Of a DNA stretch of 40,602 nt, positions 1 to 8,370 are shown piece by piece; within the stretch, counting starts at the first letter, position 1, and each line of letters begins with the position of its first letter. A model generated the notes under the pieces. The model did no database searches and had not been told where the DNA came from. It saw only the letters and a program-made list of their open reading frames with translations. Source of the stretch: Lactococcus cremoris subsp. cremoris NBRC 100676 (lineage in GTDB: Bacteria; Bacillota; Bacilli; Lactobacillales; Streptococcaceae); contig NZ_BCVK01000014.1 of the NCBI RefSeq assembly GCF_001591705.1, forward strand, positions 1 to 40,602, given 5' to 3'. Made by a program: the position numbers and the translations under genes.

Positions 1-1151
1 GTTTATCTTCACTCTTCGTGGCATTATTCTTGATTATCTTAGGAACAGGGATGCTTAAACCCAATATTTCTAACATGGTTGGACATCTATATTCAAAAGA
101 TGACTCACGTCGTGATACTGGATTTAATATCTTTGTAGTCGGAATTAATATGGGTTCTCTGATTGCTCCATTGATTGTTGGGACAGTTGGACAAGGTGTG
201 AACTACCACTTAGGTTTCTCACTTGCCGCAATCGGAATGATTTTTGCATTATTTGCTTATTGGTATGGACGTCTTCGTCATTTTCCAGAAATTGGACGTG
301 AACCATCTAATCCAATGGATGCAAAAGCAAAACGTAATTTCATTATTACATTAACGATTGTTCTTATTGTTGCTCTAATCGGATTTTTCTTAATTTATCA
401 AGCAAGTCCTGCGAATTTCATCAATAATTTCATTAACGTTTTATCAATTATCGGTATTTTTGTTCCAATTATTTATTTCGTAATGATGTTTACCTCTAAA
501 AAGGTAGAATCAGACGAACGTCGTAAATTAACAGCTTATATTCCTTTGTTCCTTTCTGCTATTGTCTTTTGGGCAATTGAAGAACAAAGTTCTACGATTA
601 TTGCGGTTTGGGGAGAATCACGTTCTAACTTAAATCCTACTTGGTTTGGATTTACTTTCCATATTGCCCCATCTTGGTACCAATTGTTGAACCCACTCTT
701 CATCGTTCTCTTGTCACCTATCTTTGTACGAATTTGGAACAAATTAGGAGATCGTCAACCATCAACCATCGTTAAATTTGGTCTTGGACTGATGTTGACC
801 GGAGCTTCTTATTTGATTATGACACTTCCTGGACTCTTGAATGGGACTTCTGGACGTGCGAGTGCTCTTTGGCTAGTATTGATGTTTGCTGTTCAAATGG
901 CAGGTGAATTACTTGTTTCACCTGTTGGTTTATCAGTTTCAACAAAATTAGCGCCAGTAGCATTCCAATCTCAAATGATGGCAATGTGGTTCTTGGCAGA
1001 CTCAACTTCACAAGCGATTAATGCCCAAATTACACCTATCTTTAAAGCAGCAACAGAAGTTCACTTCTTTGCAATTACAGGTATTATCGTTGGAATCATC
1101 CTCCTTATTATCAAAAAACCTATTTTGAAATTAATGGGAGATGTTCGTTAA
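1..1151 (+). CDS. dtpT: Di-/tripeptide:proton symporter DtpT, 3' part (5' end outside window)
   Basis: The frame is open from the left edge (first full codon at base 3) and ends with TAA at 1149-1151, giving about 382 residues. Proton-dependent oligopeptide transporters (POT/PTR family) import di- and tripeptides across the cytoplasmic membrane, which feeds amino-acid supply in proteolytic lactococci. Seen here are the family-typical segment [17 protein letters not shown], then [16 protein letters not shown], and about ten hydrophobic helices with short charged loops. Lactococcal DtpT is about 460 residues, so roughly the first 80 residues are missing from the window. The gene is followed at once by a strong terminator and is probably monocistronic. 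The family call is firm; the symbol rests on recognition of the lactococcal protein. Confidence 0.93.
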   Translation, partial: LSSLFVALFLIILGTGMLKPNISNMVGHLYSKDDSRRDTGFNIFVVGINMGSLIAPLIVGTVGQGVNYHLGFSLAAIGMIFALFAYWYGRLRHFPEIGREPSNPMDAKAKRNFIITLTIVLIVALIGFFLIYQASPANFINNFINVLSIIGIFVPIIYFVMMFTSKKVESDERRKLTAYIPLFLSAIVFWAIEEQSSTIIAVWGESRSNLNPTWFGFTFHIAPSWYQLLNPLFIVLLSPIFVRIWNKLGDRQPSTIVKFGLGLMLTGASYLIMTLPGLLNGTSGRASALWLVLMFAVQMAGELLVSPVGLSVSTKLAPVAFQSQMMAMWFLADSTSQAINAQITPIFKAATEVHFFAITGIIVGIILLIIKKPILKLMGDVR

Positions 1152-1164
1152 TTAGTAAAGGAAT

Positions 1165-1197
1165 GAAAAAACCTATCTTGAGAGATAGGCTTTTTTG
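1165..1197 (+). terminator. Rho-independent terminator of dtpT
   Basis: A perfect 7-bp stem CCTATCT/AGATAGG with a 4-base loop is flanked by an A-run on the left and TTTTTT on the right. It starts about 14 bases after the dtpT stop. The A-run means it could also work on the minus strand. Confidence 0.9.
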
Positions 1198-1871
1198 TAT
1201 CTTTAAAATGACATTGTTGCTCCTGAGGTTACTCTTGTTGAATAATTTTTACAATTCAATCGTTTTTATTCGCGCTTACATTGTGATAGAATAAAGTGTA
1301 ACGTGATTTTAAATTATTTGCAGATGTTAGTGCCTTTGTTCAAACGTTCAAAGACATTCACAAATGCCAATATAAATTTTAAAAATCACTCACTTATAGT
1401 GCTATTTAAAGAGAATAGAGGTGGCAAGGGAACATATTTTTATCTAAGGCTTAAAGTTAGTGCTCTGTTACTGAAAAATGAAAAAATTAAAAGTAGAAAT
1501 ACTCATTATAGTTACGAATTAAACTGGGTAACTAGAAAGTATGAGTTTCAAAAACTTTGAACATTTTGTGTTTGGAAAGTGAACTAATCGGAGGCCTCAA
1601 GAAAGCACTTATTGTTTTCTTGAAAAAATTAATAAATAATTTGATGGGAAATAAAAAATTTAATAGTCTTTTAATTAAAACTGATCTTTTTAATTCTTAA
1701 TTATTTTTGAAAGTCTTATGAATTTAAAAAAATATCCTTATTTTATTTATTAAAATGTAAATATTTTTAATTAGGCTTGAAATGAAACTCGTCTAATAGC
1801 ATAAAATATTTTTTTAAGTAAGTTTATATCTATTTGATATATATAGTAAATAAAAAATAAGGAGATAAACA
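1198..1871. other. AT-rich gene-poor gap between dtpT and cydA
   Basis: About 670 bases without a convincing gene. One 85-codon frame (GTG at 1303 to TGA at 1560) has a lysine-rich product with no recognisable domain and only a poor ribosome site, so it is doubtful and may be a gene remnant. An inverted repeat TCAAGAAA/TTTCTTGA lies at 1597-1604 and 1616-1623 and is followed by A-rich DNA without a U-tract. The last 170 bases before cydA are extremely AT-rich and presumably hold the cyd promoter. I cannot pick a single -35/-10 pair with confidence. Confidence 0.5.
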
Positions 1872-3347
1872 ATGCTAACCATTGAAAATCTCGCACGCTT
1901 TCAGTTTGCGATGACTACAATCTTCCACTTTTTCTTTGTACCGCTTTCTGTCGGAATGGTTCTCATGACGGCAATCATGGAGACAATCTATGTAAAGACT
2001 GGTGATGAAAAATGGAAAAAACGCACGAAATTTTTTGGATCTATTATGCTCTTATCCTTTGCAGTAGGGGTAGTAACCGGTATTATTCAAGAATTTCAAT
2101 TTGGAATGAACTGGTCGGAATATTCTCGTTACGTTGGGGATATTTTTGGCGCGCCTTTGGCTGTTGAAGCCCTTCTGGCCTTCTTTTTGGAATCTACCTT
2201 CCTTGGAGTCTGGATGTTCGGTTGGGATAAGTTAGGAAAGAAACTGCATAATGCAACGCTATGGATTGTATTTGTTGGGACTTTCTTGTCTTCACTTTGG
2301 ATTTTGGCAGCAAACTCATGGATGCAAAATCCAGTGGGTTATGAAGTAAAAGGTGGACGAGCAACCTTAACAAGTTTCTCGGCTCTTTTGACAAATCCTC
2401 AAACAATTTTAGAATTTAGTCACGTGGCAACAGGCTTCCTTGTAACTGGTGGTTTTGTTGTTGCTGGGATTGCAGCTTATCAAATTCTTAAAAATCGAGA
2501 AATTGATATGTTTAAACCAGTTTTGCGTTTAGGACTTTTGGTTGCTTTAATTGGTGCCGTAGGTAACTTTGTAGCTGGTGACCAACAAATGATTGAAGTT
2601 AAAAATTCTCAACCTATGAAATTTGCTGCAACTGAAGGTGTCTATGAAACGACTCCTGACCCTGCGGCTTGGGATATGGTTGCTTTCTTTAATGAAGCTG
2701 ATCATAAAGAAGTGTTTGGAATTCAAATTCCTTATATGCTTTCAATTCTGACTTATCACCGTCCTAGTGGTTCTGTTGAAGGTATGAATGAAATTAATGC
2801 TCAACTTCAGAAGAAGTATCCTGATGTAGCTAAAGAAATTGGAGGGAATTTCTTCCCACCAGTGACTGTACTTTTCTGGACTTTCCGGATTATGGCCGGT
2901 CTGTCAATGTTAATGATTCTACTTTCGGCACTGGGTCTCTTTTGGACAAGGAAGAAAAAACCAAGTCTATATAAAAATAAATTTGGTTTGCAAGTGTATC
3001 GTTGGATGTTATTTGCACCATTTCTTGCGATTACCTCAGGTTGGTTAGTGACCGAACTTGGACGCTATCCTTGGACGGTGTATGGATTGTTCACGATGAA
3101 GGATTCAGTTTCACCAAATATTTCTGTAGGTTCACTCTTGTTCTCAAACATCGTCTATTTCTTCCTTTTCTGCTTCCTTGGGGCTGTGATGGTCTACTTT
3201 ACTCTTCAACGAATGAGAGAAGGAGTAGAAGGTGCGGAAACAGCTTATGTTTCTTTAGATTCATTTAGTCAAGAAAATTTTGATTCTTCATCTAAAGAAG
3301 AAAATGAAATTCAAAAAGAAACTAAAGAGAAAGGAGTGGATGAATAA
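1872..3347 (+). CDS. cydA: Cytochrome bd ubiquinol/menaquinol oxidase subunit I
   Basis: 491 residues. CydA carries the quinol-oxidation site and the haems b558, b595 and d of the bd oxidase, which reduces O2 to water in the cytoplasmic membrane. Haem ligands are visible: His19 in TIFHFFFVPLSVG, His184 in EFSHVATGF and Met341 in FWTFRIMAGLSM. Glu99 and Glu107 in the AVEALLAFFLESTFLG helix are also kept. The loop after the sixth helix is of the short (Firmicute) type. Start ATG has a good AAGGAGAT ribosome site. The stop TAA shares its last A with the ATG of cydB, so the pair is translationally coupled. Lactococci cannot make haem, so activity depends on haem from outside (known biology). The C-terminal tail from about residue 455 is rich in Glu, Ser and Lys. 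Confidence 0.97.
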   Translation: MLTIENLARFQFAMTTIFHFFFVPLSVGMVLMTAIMETIYVKTGDEKWKKRTKFFGSIMLLSFAVGVVTGIIQEFQFGMNWSEYSRYVGDIFGAPLAVEALLAFFLESTFLGVWMFGWDKLGKKLHNATLWIVFVGTFLSSLWILAANSWMQNPVGYEVKGGRATLTSFSALLTNPQTILEFSHVATGFLVTGGFVVAGIAAYQILKNREIDMFKPVLRLGLLVALIGAVGNFVAGDQQMIEVKNSQPMKFAATEGVYETTPDPAAWDMVAFFNEADHKEVFGIQIPYMLSILTYHRPSGSVEGMNEINAQLQKKYPDVAKEIGGNFFPPVTVLFWTFRIMAGLSMLMILLSALGLFWTRKKKPSLYKNKFGLQVYRWMLFAPFLAITSGWLVTELGRYPWTVYGLFTMKDSVSPNISVGSLLFSNIVYFFLFCFLGAVMVYFTLQRMREGVEGAETAYVSLDSFSQENFDSSSKEENEIQKETKEKGVDE

Positions 3348-4342
3348 TGACTGGATTACAACTTTTTTGGTTTATTATTGTTGGAGTATTATTTAGTGGT
3401 TTTTTCTTCCTTGAAGGTTTTGACTACGGAGTAGGAATGAGTGCAATTACGGTTGCAAAGGATAAACGTGAAGTCGAGCAAGCTATAGGATCAATTGGTC
3501 CAGTTTGGGACTTGAATGAAGTTTGGCTTTTGACAGCCGGTGGAGCAATGTTTGCTTCATTTCCTTATTGGTATGCCTCTTTATTCTCAGGTTTCTATCT
3601 GATTCTATTCTTAATTTTGGTAGGTTTGATTTTCCGGGGAGTAACCTTTGAGTTTCGTCATCACTCACACACAGAAAAAGGGAAAATGATTTGGACCAAG
3701 GTCTTAGGAGTAGCTAGCTTTGCAATCCCATTTCTCTTTGGTTTGATGTTTACGGGTATGATTCAAGGCGTTCCAATGGATGCTAAAGGGAATGTAACTG
3801 CGACTTTTACCACTTATGTAAACTTCTTGTCAGTTGTGGGTGGTGTTGCCGTAATGCTCTTGGCCTGGCTTCATGGTTTAAACTATTTAGCTTTGAAAAC
3901 AGAAGGAGATTTGCGTAAAAGAGCTGCAAAAGTAGCAAACTTCCTCTACTTTGTCCTCTATGCTGGAGAAGTAGTTTTTGCAATCTTACTGGCCGTCTTC
4001 ACTGATTTCTTTGAAAAACATTTCATTGGAACTTTGCTTTTACTTGCTTTGATTGTGATTTTGACTCTTGTCGCTCATTTATCTGTTCGTTCAGGTAAAG
4101 AAATGTCAGCTTTCTTGGCGTCAGGATTGACTTTCATCGCTTTAGTTGCTCTAATCTTCCAAGGAATATTCCCACGAGTGATGATTGCAACCAATCCTGC
4201 TCATAGTATTTTGATAAAAAATGCTAGTTCAACAGGTTATACTTTGAAAACAATGACAATCATTACCTTAGCAATCTTGCCTTTTGTTCTTATTTACATG
4301 GGCTGGACCTATTATATTTTCAGAAAAAGAATTCAAAAATAA
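3347..4342 (+). CDS. cydB: Cytochrome bd oxidase subunit II
   Basis: 331 residues, 8-9 predicted membrane helices. CydB is the structural partner of CydA in the bd oxidase. The family signature near the N-terminus is clear: FFLEGFDYGVGM, followed by GPVWDLNEVWLLTAGGAMFASFPYWYASLFSGFYL at about residues 50-84 (read in the translation). The length matches Firmicute CydB (about 335-340). The ATG overlaps the cydA stop by one base. The gene is intact. A hairpin after the stop (4351-4376) probably ends or attenuates the cydAB message before cydDC. Confidence 0.97.
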   Translation: MTGLQLFWFIIVGVLFSGFFFLEGFDYGVGMSAITVAKDKREVEQAIGSIGPVWDLNEVWLLTAGGAMFASFPYWYASLFSGFYLILFLILVGLIFRGVTFEFRHHSHTEKGKMIWTKVLGVASFAIPFLFGLMFTGMIQGVPMDAKGNVTATFTTYVNFLSVVGGVAVMLLAWLHGLNYLALKTEGDLRKRAAKVANFLYFVLYAGEVVFAILLAVFTDFFEKHFIGTLLLLALIVILTLVAHLSVRSGKEMSAFLASGLTFIALVALIFQGIFPRVMIATNPAHSILIKNASSTGYTLKTMTIITLAILPFVLIYMGWTYYIFRKRIQK

Positions 4343-4350
4343 ATTATGAG

Positions 4351-4376
4351 AATAACTGGTTAAGCCAGTTATTTTC
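4351..4376 (+). terminator. Stem-loop after cydB, partial terminator
   Basis: Perfect 9-bp stem AATAACTGG/CCAGTTATT with a 5-base loop, nine bases after the cydB stop. The U-tract is short (TTTTC), and a second run of six T lies 10 bases on, so read-through into cydDC is plausible. Confidence 0.65.
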
Positions 4377-4425
4377 AGATTAGTTTTTTAATTGATATAA
4401 TTAATTAGAGGTAACCATTTATTCT

Positions 4426-4446
4426 GGTCAGAAAATTTTTCTGACC
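4426..4446. other. Palindromic hairpin in the cydB-cydD gap
   Basis: GGTCAGA and TCTGACC flank an A4T4-type core and form a symmetric hairpin, followed by TAAATTTTTT. It could be a second weak terminator or part of a leader upstream of cydD. It lies just before a good Shine-Dalgarno sequence (AAAGGAA at about 4459) that serves only a six-codon frame. Confidence 0.5.
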
Positions 4447-4468
4447 TAAATTTTTTAGAAAGGAACTG

Positions 4469-4489
4469 ATGCTCTGTTTTTTTTACTGA
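4469..4489 (+). other. Possible six-codon leader peptide (MLCFFY) upstream of cydD
   Basis: ATG at 4469 sits about 5 bases after AGAAAGGAACTG, a far better ribosome site than the one cydD has, and reads Met-Leu-Cys-Phe-Phe-Tyr-stop. It lies 76 bases before the cydD start and just after the 4426-4446 hairpin. This may be chance. If real, it would be a translated leader of the cydDC message. Confidence 0.25.
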
Positions 4490-4564
4490 CAGAAATTTTC
4501 TTCAATTATTTTTAGATTTTTTCTGTTTGAACAATAAAAAATGTGCTTATCAGTAACTTTAAAT

Positions 4565-6316
4565 ATGATTGATAAATCACTTTTTGAACTGCCAGGAGTA
4601 AGAAAGATGTTTCCAATTCTTGGAATGTTGGCAGTTCTGCAGTTTGTTGCTATCGCTGGGCAGGCCTTGTTTTTGGCTGCTGCAATTACTAAACTTTGGC
4701 AAGGGCAATTATTTTCTCATGTTATTCCTTGGGTCATGGGCTTTTTAGTCTGCTTTTTGAGCCGAGAAATTATTAATTTTATACGTGCAAAATCTTTGGA
4801 TAAGCTTGCTTACAATTTAGCAACAAAATTGCGCGGAGATATGTTGGATAAATTTTTCCGTTTGGGACCTGTAGCTATTGCAAATCTTGGTTCTGGTTCT
4901 GCTGCGACAACAGTTATTACAGGAATTGACCAAGTTGAAAATTATATTAAACTGGTCTTATCTAAGGTTTTAAATATGATGATTGTCCCAATGTTAATTC
5001 TGATTCCAGTTTATTTTCTAGATTGGCAAAGTGGAATCGTGCTAACTTTAACTTTTCCTTTTGCAATCATTTTTATGATTTTATTGGGTTATGCTGCGCA
5101 AGGAAGAGCCGAGCGTCAGTACAAAACATTCCAATATTTATCAAATCATTTCTTAGACTCATTACGCGGAATTTCTACTTTGAAATATTTTGGTCTGTCT
5201 AAAGATTATTCTAATTCAATTTATAAAACGTCTGAGGATTTTCGGAAAGAAACAATGGGAGCATTAAGAGTTGCTATGCTTTCAACTTTTGCTCTTGATT
5301 TCTTTGCCAGTCTTTCTGTTGCAATAGTTGCACTTTTTTTAGGCTTAAGATTGATGAGTGGAGACATTTTATTATTTCCAGCCCTCGCAGCTTTAATCTT
5401 AGCACCTGAGTATTTCTTACCTTTACGTGATTTTGCTAGTGATTATCATGCAACACTTAACGGGAAAAATGCTTTGTCTGCAGTAAATGAAGTTCTTTCA
5501 ACTGACGAAAATACCCTGTCAGTGCTAAAAGACAGAGTGACTTGGACTGAGGATTCTAGCCTCAAACTGACAGATTTAGCAAAAATTTACGATACTGGAC
5601 GCGGAATTTCAGAAGTGAACTTGACAGTAAAAGGATTTAAAAAAGTTGCCTTAGTTGGAAGTTCTGGCTCTGGTAAGTCAACCCTTCTTTCTATGTTAGC
5701 AGGATTTTTAGAACCTACAGCTGGAAAATTTAAGCTTAATGACCAAACATTGACAAGTTTGACTGATGAAAAGTATCGACAATCTGTTCAATTTATTCCT
5801 CAAAAAACTTACATTTTTGCAGGAACTTTTCGTCAAAACTTGGCCTTTTATGAGTCCGAATCAACTGACGAACAAATCAATCAAGCTGCAGAACTTGCTG
5901 GTCTAGGAAGTTTACTGAATGAAATTGGGCTTGATGGGCAAATTGGTGCTAGTGGCCGGACAATTTCTGGAGGTCAGGCACAGCGTGTGGCTTTGGCCAG
6001 AGCCTTTTTGAGTCGTACACGTAACATTTTATTTCTTGATGAGCCAACGGCTCATTTAGATATTGAAACGGAATTAGAAATCAAGGCAAACATTTTACCT
6101 TTGCTTGAGAATAAACTTGTTTTTATTGCTACACATCGGCTCCATTGGCTTTTATCAATGGATTTGGTCATCGTACTCAATGAAGGACAAGTTGAAGGAA
6201 TTGGCACCCATGAACAGCTATTGGCTGAGAATGGCTACTATCAAAAATTGCTCAGTCAAATGCGAGGTGTTGATGATGATAAAAAATTACTGACAGAAAA
6301 TGGAGGCCATGAATAA
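4565..6316 (+). CDS. cydD: Cytochrome bd assembly ABC exporter, CydD subunit
   Basis: I choose ATG 4565 (MIDKSLFELPGVRKMF), giving 583 residues; an in-frame ATG at 4541 adds eight residues that do not look like the family. CydDC is a heterodimeric ABC exporter of thiols (glutathione/cysteine in E. coli) needed to assemble cytochrome bd. An N-terminal six-helix domain is followed by an ATPase domain with Walker A GSSGSGKST at about residue 365, the signature ISGGQAQR and Walker B ILFLDEPTAHLD, then the H-loop ATHRLHW. The ribosome site is weak, which suggests control of translation or coupling to upstream sequence. The stop overlaps the cydC ATG by one base. Naming CydD versus CydC follows resemblance to E. 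coli CydD and gene order. Confidence 0.93.
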   Translation: MIDKSLFELPGVRKMFPILGMLAVLQFVAIAGQALFLAAAITKLWQGQLFSHVIPWVMGFLVCFLSREIINFIRAKSLDKLAYNLATKLRGDMLDKFFRLGPVAIANLGSGSAATTVITGIDQVENYIKLVLSKVLNMMIVPMLILIPVYFLDWQSGIVLTLTFPFAIIFMILLGYAAQGRAERQYKTFQYLSNHFLDSLRGISTLKYFGLSKDYSNSIYKTSEDFRKETMGALRVAMLSTFALDFFASLSVAIVALFLGLRLMSGDILLFPALAALILAPEYFLPLRDFASDYHATLNGKNALSAVNEVLSTDENTLSVLKDRVTWTEDSSLKLTDLAKIYDTGRGISEVNLTVKGFKKVALVGSSGSGKSTLLSMLAGFLEPTAGKFKLNDQTLTSLTDEKYRQSVQFIPQKTYIFAGTFRQNLAFYESESTDEQINQAAELAGLGSLLNEIGLDGQIGASGRTISGGQAQRVALARAFLSRTRNILFLDEPTAHLDIETELEIKANILPLLENKLVFIATHRLHWLLSMDLVIVLNEGQVEGIGTHEQLLAENGYYQKLLSQMRGVDDDKKLLTENGGHE

Positions 6317-8037
6317 TGAAATTAAAAAATATTTTATTTGGAAATGATTGGATTTCTCCATTCTTGAAAAAAAATCGTTCGGGGTTTATCTTGTCTATTT
6401 TCTTAGGAACGATTACAATTTCAATGGCAGGACTTTTAATGTTTAGTTCTGGTTATGTTATTTCAAAATCAGCGACAAAACCAGAAAATATCTTGATGAT
6501 TTATGTTCCAGTTCTCTTTGTTCGGATTTTTGGGATTGGACGCCCTGTAATGCATTATGTGGAAAGACTAACTTCACATAATTGGATTTTAAAAATCACA
6601 AGTCTGCTGCGTCAAAAACTTTATTTACGATTGGAAAAAACAGCAGTGACCTTAGCAGACCGCTATCGTTTGGGAGATTTATTGGGGGTTCTTAATGAAG
6701 ATATTGGAAACTTACAAGACCTTTTCTTAAGAACCTTGTTCCCAGTTTTGATTGCGGGGAGTCTATCAGTTGCTTTAATTATTGCCGGCGGATTTTTATC
6801 TCTGTGGTTTGCCTTTGGTTTAGCAATTTTTCTAGGTTTCTTGATTGTAATTCTTCCTTTAATTTCTCTAAAATTTACTGTAAAACTAGATGAAGAACTT
6901 AAAATTTATCGGAATCAACTTTTTTCTCATTTGACTGATGATATTTTAGGATTACAAGACTGGGTCCTTTCTGGTCGAAAAGAAGATTTTTTAACGGCCT
7001 ATCGGGGATCAGAATTATCTGCCAGAAAGATTCAAGCTAAATTATTAGCTTTTGGCCGAAGACGAAATCTCTTTTTACAGGTTGTTTATGGGGCTTTAGT
7101 AATATATTTGATGATTTGGTCTTCTGGAATTTTAAAATTAGGGGATGCTCCCAATTATATTGCAGCGGTTAGTTTAGCTGCCTTTCCACTATTTGATGCC
7201 TTTTCTCCTTTGTCTGATGCAGTGGTTGAAACAAATCGCTATGGTGATTCAATTAATCGCTTAAATGCACTACCAGACCAAGATGAAGAAATTAGGAGTG
7301 AGGAAATCACTAGGACTGATTTGGTCATCAATAATCTACAATTTTATTTTGAAGAAAATAATAAAATATTCAATGATTTTGATTTAGAGGTTAAAAAGGG
7401 TGAACATATTGCGATTCTAGGTCGTTCAGGAGTTGGAAAATCAACCCTTGCCTCTTTGATTCGAGGAGATTTAATTCCGCAAAAGGGAGAAATCACATTT
7501 TCAGGTGTAGAACCATCAAAAGCAAAAAATGTTGAAGAAAAGATAGGTGTGATTAACCAATCTCCATATCTCTTTGCAACAACGGTTCGTTCTAATTTAA
7601 CTTTGGCAAAACTAGATGCTACTGATGAAGAAATCTGGGAGGCGCTTGAATTAGTCGGACTCCGTAAAATGGTTGAATCGTTGCCACAAAAATTGTTAAC
7701 GCCAGTTGACGAAGCAGGAGAACGTTTTTCTGGAGGAGAGCGACAACGTTTAGCACTCGCAAGAGTTTTACTGTCAGATGTGGATGTGGTTATTCTTGAT
7801 GAACCTACCGTCTCGCTTGATCCAATTACTGAAAATCAATTATTAACACTCTTTTTTGAAAGGTTAAGAGATAAATCAATTATCTTTATCACTCACCATT
7901 TATTAGGAGTTCACCAAATGGACCGTGTTCTATTTTTAGAAAATGGTTCGATTAAATTTGATGGAAAACCAGCAGTATTGCTGGAAAGTAACCCGACATT
8001 TAAGCAACTTTATCAGATTGATTTAGGAAATGAATAA
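6316..8037 (+). CDS. cydC: Cytochrome bd assembly ABC exporter, CydC subunit
   Basis: 573 residues, the same length as E. coli CydC. It is the second half-transporter of CydDC: an N-terminal membrane domain to about residue 310, then an ATPase with Walker A GRSGVGKST at about 368, signature FSGGERQRLALAR, Walker B VVILDEPTVSLD and H-loop ITHHLLG. The segment RIFGIGRPVMHYVERLTSH in the first third is typical of CydC. Start ATG overlaps the cydD stop (ATAATG), so the two subunits are made together. The gene is intact and closes the cyd locus; a strong terminator follows four bases after the stop. Confidence 0.94.
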   Translation: MKLKNILFGNDWISPFLKKNRSGFILSIFLGTITISMAGLLMFSSGYVISKSATKPENILMIYVPVLFVRIFGIGRPVMHYVERLTSHNWILKITSLLRQKLYLRLEKTAVTLADRYRLGDLLGVLNEDIGNLQDLFLRTLFPVLIAGSLSVALIIAGGFLSLWFAFGLAIFLGFLIVILPLISLKFTVKLDEELKIYRNQLFSHLTDDILGLQDWVLSGRKEDFLTAYRGSELSARKIQAKLLAFGRRRNLFLQVVYGALVIYLMIWSSGILKLGDAPNYIAAVSLAAFPLFDAFSPLSDAVVETNRYGDSINRLNALPDQDEEIRSEEITRTDLVINNLQFYFEENNKIFNDFDLEVKKGEHIAILGRSGVGKSTLASLIRGDLIPQKGEITFSGVEPSKAKNVEEKIGVINQSPYLFATTVRSNLTLAKLDATDEEIWEALELVGLRKMVESLPQKLLTPVDEAGERFSGGERQRLALARVLLSDVDVVILDEPTVSLDPITENQLLTLFFERLRDKSIIFITHHLLGVHQMDRVLFLENGSIKFDGKPAVLLESNPTFKQLYQIDLGNE

Positions 8038-8040
8038 AAT

Positions 8041-8070
8041 AAAAAATCAGTCTTTGGGCTGATTTTTTTA
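8041..8070 (+). terminator. Terminator of cydDC
   Basis: Stem AAATCAG-C / G-CTGATTT with a TTTG-type loop and a run of seven T, immediately after the cydC stop. Confidence 0.9.
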
Positions 8071-8155
8071 ATTTAGTTAGTTTTATTGTTGACAAAACTA
8101 ATTAAATGATTTATAATCATTTTTGTTAGTTAATAAATAAATAAACTAACTAATT
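8065..8155 (+). promoter_or_regulatory. Strong promoter with paired TTAGTTAGTT inverted repeats, marR operon
   Basis: TTGACA at 8089-8094 and TATAAT at 8112-8117 are both consensus and 17 bases apart. The promoter is bracketed by AT-rich inverted repeats: TTAGTTAGTTTT before the -35 faces AAAACTAATTAA inside the spacer, and TTGTTAGTTAA just after the -10 faces AACTAACTAA about 20 bases on. Such duplicated palindromes over a consensus promoter are what autorepression by a dimeric regulator would need, and the MarR gene lies downstream (inference). Confidence 0.75.
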
Positions 8156-8239
8156 TTAAAAATCTCTCTCTAAAATAAAAGTTCACTAAACAATAATAAG
8201 GGAACTTTTAAAGTGAATAAAAATCTTAAAGGAGAACCA

Positions 8240-8353
8240 ATGCTTAAGATGATAAAAAAATTAATTCAGAAATTCAATTGGTTCATCAGGCTAATTGAAC
8301 AACCAGATGCGTTACTCGTCTACGCTTTTGATGAACAACTACAACCAATCTAA
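8240..8353 (+). CDS. Small protein, 37 residues, upstream of the MarR gene
   Basis: An ORF of 37 codons (ATG 8240, TAA 8351-8353) with a textbook ribosome site, AAAGGAGAACCA, 7 bases before the ATG. It begins MLKMIKKLIQKFNWFIRLIE, an amphipathic basic helix, and ends with an acidic, polar tail of about 17 residues (EQPDALL...LQPI). It sits on the leader of the MarR message, 17 bases before that gene, which has its own AAGGAG site. No family is recognised. It may be a functional microprotein that binds the regulator or the membrane, or a leader peptide. The spacing and ribosome site make chance unlikely. Confidence 0.65.
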   Translation: MLKMIKKLIQKFNWFIRLIEQPDALLVYAFDEQLQPI

Positions 8354-8370
8354 ACTAAGGAGAACAAATT

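Noticed and set aside
1303-1560. 85-codon ORF between dtpT and cydA as a real gene
   Set aside because: GTG start with poor ribosome site, no recognisable domain, biased Lys-rich composition in AT-rich DNA; kept only as a note on the gap.
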